Origin: Streptomyces sp. NBC_00414
Lineage (GTDB): Bacteria > Actinomycetota > Actinomycetes > Streptomycetales > Streptomycetaceae
Length of the DNA: 64,000 nt
NCBI RefSeq assembly: GCF_036038375.1
Contig: NZ_CP107935.1
Location: 3,844,001 to 3,908,000 of the forward strand
Reading direction: 5' to 3'
In this document: positions 42,064 through 51,975 of the stretch, piece after piece
Layout: each line of letters starts with the position of its first letter
Numbering within the stretch: the stretch's first letter is position 1
Program-made: the position numbers and the translations under genes
The notes under the pieces: generated by a model
Seen by the model: only the letters and a program-made list of their open reading frames with translations
The model's database searches: none
What the model was told of the DNA's origin: nothing

Positions 42064-42258
42064 TCAGAACTTGATGTCCCCGATCATGCCGGCGATGTTC
42101 GTGGTCAGCTCGTTGATCGTCGGAGCGATCGTCGAGCTGGCGAGGTAGAAGCCGAGCAGGACGCAGACGATGGCGTGAGGCGCCTTCAGGCCTGATTTCT
42201 TGACCAGGATGAAGACGATGATCGCCAGTAGCACCACCGCCGAAATCGAAAGTGCCAC
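42064..42258 (-). CDS. small conserved two-helix membrane protein
   Basis: This 64-residue protein has two membrane helices: SISAVVLLAIIVFILVKKSG and HAIVCVLLGFYLASSTIAP, with a short tail (NELTTNIAGMIGDIKF). GTG 42258 has a near-ideal GGAGGTGA ribosome site six nt upstream, suggesting strong translation. Similar small proteins are common in Streptomyces; the function is unknown. It is 30 bp upstream of mshB and may be co-transcribed with it. Confidence 0.75.
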   Translation of the reverse strand: MALSISAVVLLAIIVFILVKKSGLKAPHAIVCVLLGFYLASSTIAPTINELTTNIAGMIGDIKF

Positions 42259-42441
42259 GGCGGCTCACCTCCAAAGATCCCAGGGACAACGGGGGGTGGG
42301 GTCGAACATTGGGGGGCAGCAAATCCATACAGCAGCCAGCAGGTTGATACCCACACAGCGCTAGTGATCATAACTATTCGTGCGTGCGCATTGATCGGCG
42401 CACGGCCGCACAAGGGGGCGCATGGCCAATATGGTCGGAGC

Positions 42442-44598
42442 ATGACGACCGAGCCTCTCTCCTTTCCGCGCCGGCAGGCGCGCACCCTGCGTTTCACGCT
42501 GGGCGCGCCCCGCGCGTTCACCGTGGCGCCCGACGGTTCGCGTGTCGTGTTCCTGCGCTCCTCGTCCGGCACGGACCGGGCGAACCAGCTGTGGGTCCTC
42601 GACGTGGCGAGCGGCACGGAGCGCCCCGCAGCCGATCCGGGGGCGCTGCTCGGGGGTTCCTCCGAGCGGCTGTCGGCGGCGGAGCGGGCCCGGCGCGAGC
42701 GCAGCCGCGAGGGTGGCGCGGGCATCGTCGGCTACGCCACGGACGCGGCCGTGGAGTTGACTGCCTTCGCCCTGTCGGGGCGGCTCTTCACCGCCGAGCT
42801 GAGGGCCGGAACGGCGCGTGAACTGCGGGTTCGCGGACCGGTGATCGATCCCCGCCCGTCCCCCGACGGGCGCCTCGTCGCGTACGTCGCCGGGGGCGCC
42901 CTGCGGGTCGTCGGCGCCGAGGGCGAGGACGACAGGGCGCTCGCGGAGCCCGAGTCGGAGACGGTGACCTACGGGCTCGCCGAGTTCGTCGCGGCCGAGG
43001 AGATGGGCCGTTCGCGGGGGTTCTGGTGGTCCCCGGAGTCGGACCGGCTGCTGGTCGCCCGGGCCGACGACGCCCCCGTACGCCGCTGGTGGATCTCGGA
43101 CCCCGCACACCCGGAGCGGGAGCCGCAACAGGTCGCGTACCCGGCGGCGGGTACCGACAACGCGGAGGTGCGGCTCTTCGTGGTGGGGCTCGACGGGGCG
43201 CGCACGGAAATTCTGTGGGACCGGGCCCGTTACCCCTATCTGGCGCGAGTGCACTGGTCGGCCGCCGGGGCTCCGCTGCTGCTCGTGCAGGCCCGGGACC
43301 AGGCAAGTCAGCTGTATCTGGCCGTCGATCCGGACTCCGGGACGACCCGGATGGTCCATGCGGACGAAGATCCAACTTGGCTTGATCTTTTCCCCGGTGT
43401 GCCGAGCTGGAGCCCGAGCGGACAGCTCGTGCGGATCGCCGACGAGGGCGGGGCGCGTGTGCTGGCGGTGGGCGAGCGCCCCCTGACGGGACCGCAGTTG
43501 CACGTGCGCGCCGTGCTCGACGTGTCGGACGACGACGTGCTCGTGTCCGCGTCGGCCGGGTCGGCCGCGGCCGACCCGGAGATCGGGGAGGTGCACGTCT
43601 ACCGGGTCAACGACCTCGGCATGGAGCGCGTTTCGCAGGAGCCCGGCGTGCACTCGGCGGTCCGGGCGGGCGGTGTGACCGTGCTCGTGTCGGCCGTGCC
43701 CGACCGGCCGGGAGCCCAGGTCCAGGTGGTGCGCGACAGCGGCCGGAGGGAGCCGGGGAGCGCCCGCGCCAAAGGCCGGACGGAGGCCTTGACCGTGGTC
43801 TCGTACGCCGAGCACCCCGGAATGAGCCCGCGCGTGCACCTCACGGAAGCCGGTGAGCGCCGGGTGCCGTGCGCCGTTGTGCTCCCCACGGGTTACGAGA
43901 GCGGTCCGCTGCCCGTCCTGATGGACCCTTACGGCGGCCCGCACGGGCAGCGCGTGCTGGCCGCGCACAACGCGTACCTCGCTCCTCAGTGGTTCGCCGA
44001 TCAAGGTTTCGCCGTGGTCGTGGCGGACGGGCGGGGCATGCCGGGCCGCTCACCGGCCTGGGAGAAGGCGGTCAAGGACGATCTGGCGGCGGTCGTCCTG
44101 GACGACCAGATCCACGCGCTGCAGGCCCTCGCCGAGCGTTTCCCCCTGGATCTGACCCGGGTGGCGATCCGCGGCTGGTCGTTCGGCGGCTATCTCGCGG
44201 GGCTCGCGGCGCTGCGCCGCCCGGACGTCTTCCACGCGGCCGTGGTGGGCGCGCCGGTCACCGACCAGCGGCTGTACGACACCCACTACACGGAGCGGTA
44301 CCTGGGCGATCCGAACCGGCAGCCCGAGGTGTACGCGGCGAACTCGCTGATCGACGACGACGGCCTGGTGGGTGCGGTCGAACCGGCGCGGCCCATGATG
44401 ATCGTGCACGGTCTCGCCGACGACAACGTGGTGGTCGCGCACTCCCTGCGGCTGTCCTCCGCGCTGCTGGCCGCGGGCCGCCCGCACGAGGTGCTGCCGC
44501 TGTCCGGGGTCACGCACATGACCCCGCAGGAGCAGGTCGCCGAGAACCTGCTGCTGCTCCAGGTGGACTTCCTGAAGCGGTCGCTGGGACTGCGGTAG
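42442..44598 (+). CDS. S9 family prolyl peptidase (DPP IV type)
   Basis: This 718-residue protein has an N-terminal beta-propeller (about 20-450) and a C-terminal alpha/beta-hydrolase catalytic domain. The nucleophile motif GWSFGGYLAG has Ser at residue 580, the acid is in HGLADDNVVV and the His in GVTHMTPQEQ. Propeller pieces such as AFTVAPDGSRVVFLR and GFWWSPESDRLLVAR, with EEMGRSRG, match dipeptidyl peptidase IV, which cleaves X-Pro from peptide N-termini. No signal peptide is visible, so it is cytoplasmic. Its position near two oligopeptide importers suggests use of imported peptides. Confidence 0.9.
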   Translation: MTTEPLSFPRRQARTLRFTLGAPRAFTVAPDGSRVVFLRSSSGTDRANQLWVLDVASGTERPAADPGALLGGSSERLSAAERARRERSREGGAGIVGYATDAAVELTAFALSGRLFTAELRAGTARELRVRGPVIDPRPSPDGRLVAYVAGGALRVVGAEGEDDRALAEPESETVTYGLAEFVAAEEMGRSRGFWWSPESDRLLVARADDAPVRRWWISDPAHPEREPQQVAYPAAGTDNAEVRLFVVGLDGARTEILWDRARYPYLARVHWSAAGAPLLLVQARDQASQLYLAVDPDSGTTRMVHADEDPTWLDLFPGVPSWSPSGQLVRIADEGGARVLAVGERPLTGPQLHVRAVLDVSDDDVLVSASAGSAAADPEIGEVHVYRVNDLGMERVSQEPGVHSAVRAGGVTVLVSAVPDRPGAQVQVVRDSGRREPGSARAKGRTEALTVVSYAEHPGMSPRVHLTEAGERRVPCAVVLPTGYESGPLPVLMDPYGGPHGQRVLAAHNAYLAPQWFADQGFAVVVADGRGMPGRSPAWEKAVKDDLAAVVLDDQIHALQALAERFPLDLTRVAIRGWSFGGYLAGLAALRRPDVFHAAVVGAPVTDQRLYDTHYTERYLGDPNRQPEVYAANSLIDDDGLVGAVEPARPMMIVHGLADDNVVVAHSLRLSSALLAAGRPHEVLPLSGVTHMTPQEQVAENLLLLQVDFLKRSLGLR

Positions 44599-44641
44599 GG
44601 CCACCGCACCGTGCGGCCGGGTCCGGCCGCCCGCACGGCCT

Positions 44642-45247
44642 CTATCGCAGAGCTCGGACGAGCAGGTCGACCAGCCGCCGGTAGGTGTCCTGCGAGCCGG
44701 ACACCTGCCCTATCCCGCCCGCCTCCAGGTGGACCGCGCCGTGCAGGGCCGTCCAGACCACCTGCGCGGCCTCCCCCGCGTCGGCGAAGCCCCGGGGCGT
44801 GCGATGTCCGGCGAGGTCCTGGACCAGCTCGATCAGGACCTCGAAGACCGCGTGGCCGTACACCGACGCCTCGGAGCCCGTCCGGGCGACCGGTCCGCCG
44901 CCGCCGAAGATGAGCGCATAGCGCTGCGGATGCGCGAGCGCGAAGCGCCGGTATCCGTCGCAGGCCTGACGGAAGCGCGGCTCGGGATCCACCGACCGGT
45001 CCACGTCGACCGCCTGCCAGAGGTCGTTCAGAGCCCGGACGGCCAGAGCGCCGAGCAGTCCGTCCTTGTTGCCGAACCGGTTGTACACCCCCATGGGCGC
45101 GACCTCCGCCTCACGGGCGACCGCGCGCACGGTGACGCCGGCCAGGCCCTCGCGGTCGAGCACGCTCTGCGCCGCGTCCAGCAGCACCTCGTACAGCCGT
45201 TCGCTCGCCGTACGGCGCCTGGACGGCGGACCTGCTCCGGCGCTCAT
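44642..45247 (-). CDS. TetR family regulator
   Basis: This 201-residue regulator has an N-terminal helix-turn-helix (about 18-65): LDREGLAGVTVRAVAREAEV, APMGVYNRFGNKDGLLGAL. The ligand-binding part has the TetR_C-type stretch RRFALAHPQRYALIFGGGGP, common in Streptomyces repressors. ATG 45247 begins MSAGAGPPSRRR. It is divergent from the kinase/response regulator/MMPL genes, with a near-perfect palindrome between them. It most likely represses itself and the divergent genes until a toxic compound binds. Confidence 0.88.
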   Translation of the reverse strand: MSAGAGPPSRRRTASERLYEVLLDAAQSVLDREGLAGVTVRAVAREAEVAPMGVYNRFGNKDGLLGALAVRALNDLWQAVDVDRSVDPEPRFRQACDGYRRFALAHPQRYALIFGGGGPVARTGSEASVYGHAVFEVLIELVQDLAGHRTPRGFADAGEAAQVVWTALHGAVHLEAGGIGQVSGSQDTYRRLVDLLVRALR

Positions 45248-45283
45248 CCGCCCCGCTCCTCCTGTTCGGGCCACCCGGCGGGC

Positions 45284-45312
45284 CACCCTGTATAACATCG
45301 TTCTACAGGGTG
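45284..45312. promoter_or_regulatory. TetR operator overlapping the divergent promoters
   Basis: CACCCTGTATAAC and GTTCTACAGGGTG are 13-bp arms separated by ATC, with one mismatch. The length and the GTATAAC/GTTCTAC centre are typical of TetR-family operators. The site sits 37 bp from tetR and 41 bp from the kinase gene, and TATAAC inside it could serve as a -10 element. Confidence 0.8.
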
Positions 45313-45352
45313 CCTCGTCGTGCCCACCGTGCGGCAACCGGAGTGATCACTC

Positions 45353-46528
45353 GTGCGATCCCACGCATGGACGCGATCCGATCCATGGGCGGCCGGCGGC
45401 ACGCTCACCGTGGCGGTCGCGCTGGCCGTGGGCGCGGCGTCCGCGGTCTTCGGCGACCATGCCGGTTCGGCGACACTGTGGGGGATCGTCGCCCTGGGAG
45501 CGGTCGGCCTCGTCCTGGCCGTGCGGGCGTGGAGTCCCGCCGTCGCCGTCGCCGCCCTGCTGGCCGCCCTGGAGGTACGCGATCCGGCGCCGTGGGGCAC
45601 CTGGGCGGTCGCCGGAGGGTTGCTGTTCCTGTTCACCCTCCGCCGCCCCCGCTTCGACGCGATCGCCGCCGGCGCGGTGGTCGCGGGCGGCACGATGCTC
45701 GCCGCGTACAACCCGTACTCCCCGTGGCAGGACAGCGGCAGCGTCGGAGCGTTCGGGATCGTCACTCTCGCGGCCGCCATGGTCGGGGTGGGGCAGTGGG
45801 TGCAGGCGCAACGGCGCTACGTCGTCGCGGAGATGGGGCGCCGGCGTCAGGAAGCCGAACGCCGGCGGGAGGAGGTGGCCCGCCACGTGGCGGAGGAACG
45901 GCTGCGGATCGCCCGCGAGCTCCACGACAGCGTGGCCCATCACCTCGCGGTGGTCAGCGTCCACACCAATGTCGCCAAGGCCAATCTCGACTCCTCGCGG
46001 GAGACATCCAGGCGCGCCCTGGACGAGGTGCAGGCCGCCACCCGGTCGGTGATGGAGGAACTGGGAGTCGTCCTGGGCGTCCTGCGCGCGTCGGAGTCCG
46101 AGGTCGCCCCGGCCGCCCCCGTGGACGTCACCGTGGTCGACGAACTCCTGGAGAGCTTCGAGGGCATCGGGCTGAAGGTCGAGGCCGAGGGGCTGGACCA
46201 CCTGCTCGCCCTCGCCCCGGTCGCCCGGACCGCCGCCCGGCGCATCCTCCAGGAGTCACTCACCAACGCACGGCGGTACGGCGACGGCGGCGCCACCGTG
46301 ACAGTGGACCCGCCGGCCGGCGGATACGTCACTCTGTCGGTCCGCAACCCCTGGGTACCGCGCGAGACCGAGTCCGCCGGAAGCGGGCTGGGGCTCGTGG
46401 GCATGGAGGAGCGGGTCCACGCGCTCGGTGGCACCTTCCACGCGGGCCCGGACGCGAAGGGATTCCTGGTGGCCGCACAACTCCCGGCCGCCGCGCCGCG
46501 AAGAACAGCGAAGGAGACATCCGGATGA
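45353..46528 (+). CDS. two-component sensor histidine kinase (HisKA_3/NarL type)
   Basis: This 391-residue kinase has an N-terminal membrane domain (about 15-150) with roughly five or six helices, a coiled linker (GRRRQEAERRREEVARHVAE), and HisKA_3 dimerisation domain RLRIARELHDSVAHHLAVVS with the phospho-acceptor His191. The ATPase domain shows RILQESLTNARRYGDG (N box) and GSGLGLVGMEERVHALGG (G box). GTG 45353. It ends by ATGA overlap with the response regulator. Signal unknown; the neighbouring MMPL exporter and TetR gene suggest membrane-active compounds or lipids. Confidence 0.9.
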   Translation: MRSHAWTRSDPWAAGGTLTVAVALAVGAASAVFGDHAGSATLWGIVALGAVGLVLAVRAWSPAVAVAALLAALEVRDPAPWGTWAVAGGLLFLFTLRRPRFDAIAAGAVVAGGTMLAAYNPYSPWQDSGSVGAFGIVTLAAAMVGVGQWVQAQRRYVVAEMGRRRQEAERRREEVARHVAEERLRIARELHDSVAHHLAVVSVHTNVAKANLDSSRETSRRALDEVQAATRSVMEELGVVLGVLRASESEVAPAAPVDVTVVDELLESFEGIGLKVEAEGLDHLLALAPVARTAARRILQESLTNARRYGDGGATVTVDPPAGGYVTLSVRNPWVPRETESAGSGLGLVGMEERVHALGGTFHAGPDAKGFLVAAQLPAAAPRRTAKETSG

Positions 46529-47208
46529 GCGTCGTACGCGTACTCGTCGTCGACGACCAGGTCATGATCCGCTCCGGTATACGGGCCCTTCTGGAGACCG
46601 GCACCGGAGTCGACGTCGTCGGCGAGGCGGCCGACGGGCGCCGGGCCGTCGACATGGCGCGGGCCCTCGTGCCCGACGTGGTCCTCATGGACCTGCGGAT
46701 GCCGGTGCTCGACGGGGTGGGAGCGATCACCCGGCTGCGGGCCGACGCCGTCACCGCGGACATCGGGATCCTGGTGCTGACCACCTTCGACACCGACCAG
46801 GACATCCTGGCCGCCCTCCAGGCCGGGGCCAACGGCTTCCTCGGCAAGTCGGCGGACCACGAGGAACTCATGCGGGCGGTCGAGCGGGTCGCCGCGGGCG
46901 GCTCCTCCCTGTCCGCCGTCGCGACGGACACCGTCGTCGGGCACCTCACCCGCACGGCACGCGAGCAGCGGCCGCCGGAACCGGTCTCCCCCGAGGACCT
47001 GCGCAAGGCCGGGTCCCTGACCTCACGCGAACGCGAGGTCACCGTGCTGGTCTCCCAGGGACTGACCAACGACGCCATCGCGGAGCGTCTGTTCATCTCG
47101 CCGCTGACGGTGAAGACCCACGTGAACCGGGCCATGAGCAAGATGCACGTCAGGGACCGGGCGCAACTCGTGGTCGCGGCCCTGCGGGCGGGCCTGCGCG
47201 AGGACTGA
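46525..47208 (+). CDS. NarL/LuxR-type response regulator
   Basis: This 227-residue regulator has a receiver domain (about 1-120) with VDDQVMIRSG, phosphorylation Asp56 in VVLMDLRMPVLDG, and Lys in NGFLGKSADHEEL. The C-terminal LuxR HTH (about 160-222) has SLTSREREVTVLVSQGLTND and LFISPLTVKTHVNRAMSKMH. Its ATG (46525) overlaps the kinase stop (ATGA), so the two are made together. It probably controls the MMPL gene downstream, where a 12-bp-arm inverted repeat is a candidate site. Confidence 0.92.
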   Translation: MSVVRVLVVDDQVMIRSGIRALLETGTGVDVVGEAADGRRAVDMARALVPDVVLMDLRMPVLDGVGAITRLRADAVTADIGILVLTTFDTDQDILAALQAGANGFLGKSADHEELMRAVERVAAGGSSLSAVATDTVVGHLTRTAREQRPPEPVSPEDLRKAGSLTSREREVTVLVSQGLTNDAIAERLFISPLTVKTHVNRAMSKMHVRDRAQLVVAALRAGLRED

Positions 47209-47282
47209 CCGCTCCGGGCGGCGAAGCCCCACGGCCGACGAACCACTGCGGGCGGAGGAGAAGCGGGGAGCCGGAAGTACAC

Positions 47283-47311
47283 CAGCGGCGGTAGATCCGC
47301 TACCGCCGCTG
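47283..47311. promoter_or_regulatory. perfect inverted repeat upstream of the MMPL gene
   Basis: CAGCGGCGGTAG and CTACCGCCGCTG are perfect 12-bp arms with a 5-nt ATCCG spacer, about 85 bp before the MMPL start codon and 75 bp after the response regulator stop. It could be a binding site for the regulator or a transcript hairpin that separates the genes; there is no U tract. Confidence 0.6.
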
Positions 47312-47395
47312 TGCGACGACCACCGGGCACCTCCCGGCGGAGGCTGGGCACCGGTCGCACGAGCGGCCCGCGCACCGCTTTCCGCAGGAGTCCCG

Positions 47396-49684
47396 ATGTC
47401 CCGATTGTTGTCCAGGATCGGCGCGTTCAGCGCCGGTCACCGGCTCGTCGTCACCGGAGCATGGTTCGTTCTGACCGTCGTCCTCACCGTCGTGACGATC
47501 AGCGGGGCGAAGTTCTCCGACGCCGAGTTCAGCATCTCGGGCGCCGAGTCGACCACCGCGCTCGCCACGATGAAGAAGGCGTTTCCCGAGGCGGACCCCG
47601 GCGCCGGCGAACTGATACTGGTCGTGGAGGCGCCCGACGGCACCTCCCTGACCCGGCCGGCGGGCCGGGAACTGGTCGCGGGCCTCGTCTCGCGCGCCAC
47701 CGGCGTCCCCGACGTGAAGTCCGCCGCGGACCCGTACGCGAAGGGCCGTCCTTATGTGTCGGAGGACGGTTCGGTCGCCGTCTCGACGCTCACCGTCGAC
47801 CTGGAGGCGGACCAGGCCGTCGTCGAGGGCGACCTCCGGGAGGCCGCGGCACCCCTGACGGACCAGGGATACCGCGTCGAACTCGGCGGGGCCCTGGACG
47901 ACGGGCCGCCCGAGATCGCCGGCGTCACCGAAATCGTCGGCGTCGTGGTCGCCTTCGTCGTGCTGCTGCTGACCTTCGGCTCGCTGGCCGCTGCCGGCGC
48001 GAACATGCTGACCGCCCTGAGCGGGGTCGTCGTCGGCGTCCTGGGCATTCTCGCGTGGTCGGCCACGGGCGAGGGCATCCAGTCCACCACGCTGATCATC
48101 GCGGTGATGCTCGGGCTCGCCGTCGGCATCGACTACGCCCTGCTGATCCTCTCGCGGTTCCGCGACGAGCTCCGCCGGGGCGCCGACGTCGACGCCGCCG
48201 TGGCCCGTGCCTCCGGCACGGCCGGCACCTCCGTGGTGGTGGCCGGGACCACCGTGGTCATCGCCCTGACGGGGCTGGCGATCGTCCGGATCGCGTTCAT
48301 CACCGAGATGGGGCTCGGTGCGGCACTCGCCGTGGTCGTGGCCGTGGCCGCCTCGCTCACCGTCGTACCGGCCGTGCTGAAGACCCTCGGCCACCGGGCG
48401 CTGCCGCGCAGGGAGCGCCCGGCACGGGGCGCGGCGTACGCGGCACCGGCGGCCGAAGCGGCCGGAACACCGGCCACGGAGACCGCACCGGACGCGGGGG
48501 CGGCATCCGCCGCGCGGGGGCCGGGCGGCAGGCGCGGGACGGGCCTGCTGGGACGCTGGGCCCGGGTGGTGGTCGACCGGCCCGTCCTCACGATGCTGGG
48601 CAGCACCGTCGTCGTCGCCCTGCTCGCCGTTCCGGCCCTCTCGCTCAAGACCGAACTCGATCCCCCGGGCGGCCCCGACCCGGCCAGTTCCCAGCGCGCG
48701 GCCTACACCACGGTGAGCGACGCCTTCGGCGCCGGCGAACAGAACCCCCTGGTGGTGCTCTTCGAAGGCCCGGACGCGGCGGACACCGCGGCCGGCACGG
48801 CGAGGCGGATCACCGCGCTGAAGGGTGTGGCCGACGTCAGTCCGGTCCAGCGCGCCGAGGACACGGGTATCGCCTTCCTCGCGGTCACCCCCGACCACGG
48901 CCCGACCGACTCGCGCACGAACGACCTGGTGAACTCGCTGCGCACGGCGATGGACGACGTGGCGGGCGCCGAGGTCTCGGTGACGGGCCAGACCGCGGTC
49001 GACGTGGACGTCAACGAGGCGCTCTCGTCGGGCCTGATCATCTATCTGATCGCCGTGGTCGGCCTCTCGCTGCTCCTGCTCACGCTCGTGTTCCGTTCCG
49101 TCATGGTGCCGCTGCTGGCCACCGCCGGGTTCCTGATGTCCCTGGCCGCGGGCCTCGGCGTGACGGTGGCGGTGTTCCAGTGGGGCTGGGCCGGCGCGCT
49201 GGTCAGCCTGGACGAGGCCAGGCCGCTGGCCAGTCTGACGCCTCTGATCGTGGTGGGCGTGCTGTTCGGCCTCGCCATGGACTACCAGGTGTTCCTGGTG
49301 GCCCGTATGCACGAGGCGCACCGCAGCGGACTCCACACCCGGGCGGCCATCGTGCGGGGCTTCGGGCAGGCCTCGCCCGTCGTCGTCGCGGCGGCCGCGA
49401 TCATGGCGTCGGTGTTCGCCGGCTTCGCCTTCAGCGGCGGCGACCAGATGGTCGCGTCCATCGGGCTGGCCCTGACCGTCGGGGTGCTGGTCGACGCGCT
49501 CGTCGTCCGCATGCTCCTCGTACCGGCGGCCCTGCGGCTCCTCGGTGAGGCGAGCTGGTGGATACCCCGCGCGCTGGACCGCGTACTGCCGGACATCGAC
49601 ACGGAGGGTTCGTCCCTGGACCGGGAGGAGCCGCAGGTGGAGGACGGGCCGCGACAGGAACTCGCCGGGTCCGCGCGGCCCTAG
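47396..49684 (+). CDS. MMPL/RND family exporter
   Basis: This 762-residue protein has two matching halves, each with one helix, an extracytoplasmic loop, then five or six helices. The proton-relay motifs of MMPL proteins are visible: LGLAVGIDYALLILSRFRDE (first half) and FGLAMDYQVFLVARMHEAH (second half). A hydrophilic Ala/Pro-rich linker (about 345-385) separates the halves. The C-terminus is acidic and cytoplasmic. ATG 47396 has AGGAG five nt upstream. MMPL proteins export lipids or drugs with the proton gradient. Regulated by the TetR and two-component genes next to it. Confidence 0.92.
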   Translation: MSRLLSRIGAFSAGHRLVVTGAWFVLTVVLTVVTISGAKFSDAEFSISGAESTTALATMKKAFPEADPGAGELILVVEAPDGTSLTRPAGRELVAGLVSRATGVPDVKSAADPYAKGRPYVSEDGSVAVSTLTVDLEADQAVVEGDLREAAAPLTDQGYRVELGGALDDGPPEIAGVTEIVGVVVAFVVLLLTFGSLAAAGANMLTALSGVVVGVLGILAWSATGEGIQSTTLIIAVMLGLAVGIDYALLILSRFRDELRRGADVDAAVARASGTAGTSVVVAGTTVVIALTGLAIVRIAFITEMGLGAALAVVVAVAASLTVVPAVLKTLGHRALPRRERPARGAAYAAPAAEAAGTPATETAPDAGAASAARGPGGRRGTGLLGRWARVVVDRPVLTMLGSTVVVALLAVPALSLKTELDPPGGPDPASSQRAAYTTVSDAFGAGEQNPLVVLFEGPDAADTAAGTARRITALKGVADVSPVQRAEDTGIAFLAVTPDHGPTDSRTNDLVNSLRTAMDDVAGAEVSVTGQTAVDVDVNEALSSGLIIYLIAVVGLSLLLLTLVFRSVMVPLLATAGFLMSLAAGLGVTVAVFQWGWAGALVSLDEARPLASLTPLIVVGVLFGLAMDYQVFLVARMHEAHRSGLHTRAAIVRGFGQASPVVVAAAAIMASVFAGFAFSGGDQMVASIGLALTVGVLVDALVVRMLLVPAALRLLGEASWWIPRALDRVLPDIDTEGSSLDREEPQVEDGPRQELAGSARP

Positions 49685-49704
49685 CGGATCCGGGGGGGGA
49701 CGGC

Positions 49705-49740
49705 GACCGGCCGGGGAGACATGGCGCTCCCCGGCCGGTC
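49705..49740. terminator. terminator between MMPL gene and opp operon
   Basis: GACCGGCCGGGGAG and CTCCCCGGCCGGTC make a perfect 14-bp stem with an 8-nt loop between two convergent transcription units. Confidence 0.85.
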
Positions 49741-49847
49741 TACGGCACCCGCACGGCCGTACGCTGTTCAGAGTGACGCGTCCGTATATCGGTGCCGGGT
49801 CGGCCAAGTTGCCTGCGTGTTAACGAAGTTGATGCGTATTTGTCAGT

Positions 49848-50982
<1,135 letters not shown>

Positions 50983-50990
<8 letters not shown>

Positions 50991-51975
50991 TGAGGCACTC
51001 CCTCCAGAAGTGGCAGGCGCTCGTACGGCCCGGGCCCGCCTCGGTCACCTCGTACAGGGGCGGTACGTCGGTGCGGCAGACGTCCTGGGCCATGGGGCAG
51101 CGCGGGTTGAAGGCGCAGCCCGGCGGGATGTGCATCAGGTTCGGCGGCAGGCCCTTGATCGCGTAGAGCTCCCGGCCCTTCTGGTCGAGCCGCGGGATCG
51201 ACTCCAGGAGACCCTTCGTGTACGGGTGCGCCGGGGCCTTGTAGATGTCGTGGACCGGGGCGGACTCGACGATGCGGCCCGCGTACATGACGGCGATGCG
51301 GTCGGCGACGTCCGCGACCACGCCGAGGTCGTGGGTGATGAGGATGAGGCCCATGTTGAGCTCGCGCTGCAGTTCGGCGAGTAGGTCCATGACCTGCGCC
51401 TGGACGGTGACGTCGAGGGCGGTGGTGGGTTCGTCGGCGATGATCAGGGCCGGTTCGAGGGCCAGCGCCATCGCGATCATGATGCGCTGGCGCATACCGC
51501 CGGAGAACTGGTGGGGGTAGTCGCCCACGCGGGAGGCCGCGCCCGGGATGCGTACCCGGTCCATCAGTTCGATCGCCTTCGCCTTCGCCTCCTTGCGGGA
51601 CGCGCCCCGGTGGACCGTGAACATCTCGCCGAGCTGGGCGCCGACGCTGAGCACCGGGTTCAGGGAGGACAGCGCGTCCTGGAAGATCATCGCCATCTGG
51701 GCGCCGCGGACCTTGCGCCGCTCCTCCTCCTTGAACTTCAGGAGGTCCTGGCCCTTGAAGAGGATCTCGCCCGCGGTGATCTTCCCGGGCGGGGTGTCGA
51801 GGATGCCCATCACGGCCTGCGCGGTCACGGACTTGCCGGAGCCGGACTCGCCGAGCACGGCGAGCGTCTCGCCCTCGTCCACGCTGTAGGTGACGCCGTT
51901 GACGGCCTTGGCGACGCCGTCCCGGGTCCTGAACTCCACGTGCAGGTCGCGCACTTCGAGCAGCACGTCACTCAC
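50983..51975 (-). CDS. oligopeptide ABC transporter ATPase (OppD-like)
   Basis: This 330-residue ATPase has Walker A GESGSGKSV (about 37-45), Q loop IFQDALSSLNPVLSVG, signature FSGGMRQRIMIAMALALEP, Walker B LIIADEPTTALDVTV and switch ITHDLGVVADVADR. The C-terminal domain has GCAFNPRCPMAQDVC, the Cys set seen in Opp/Dpp ATPases. GTG 51975 overlaps the permease stop as GTGA. It pairs with the OppF-like ATPase. Confidence 0.93.

Noticed and set aside
47300..49807. Minus-strand frame of about 835 codons opposite the MMPL gene
   Set aside because: Shadow frame produced by codon bias. It is Arg/His/Gly rich with no domain, while the plus strand encodes a complete exporter.
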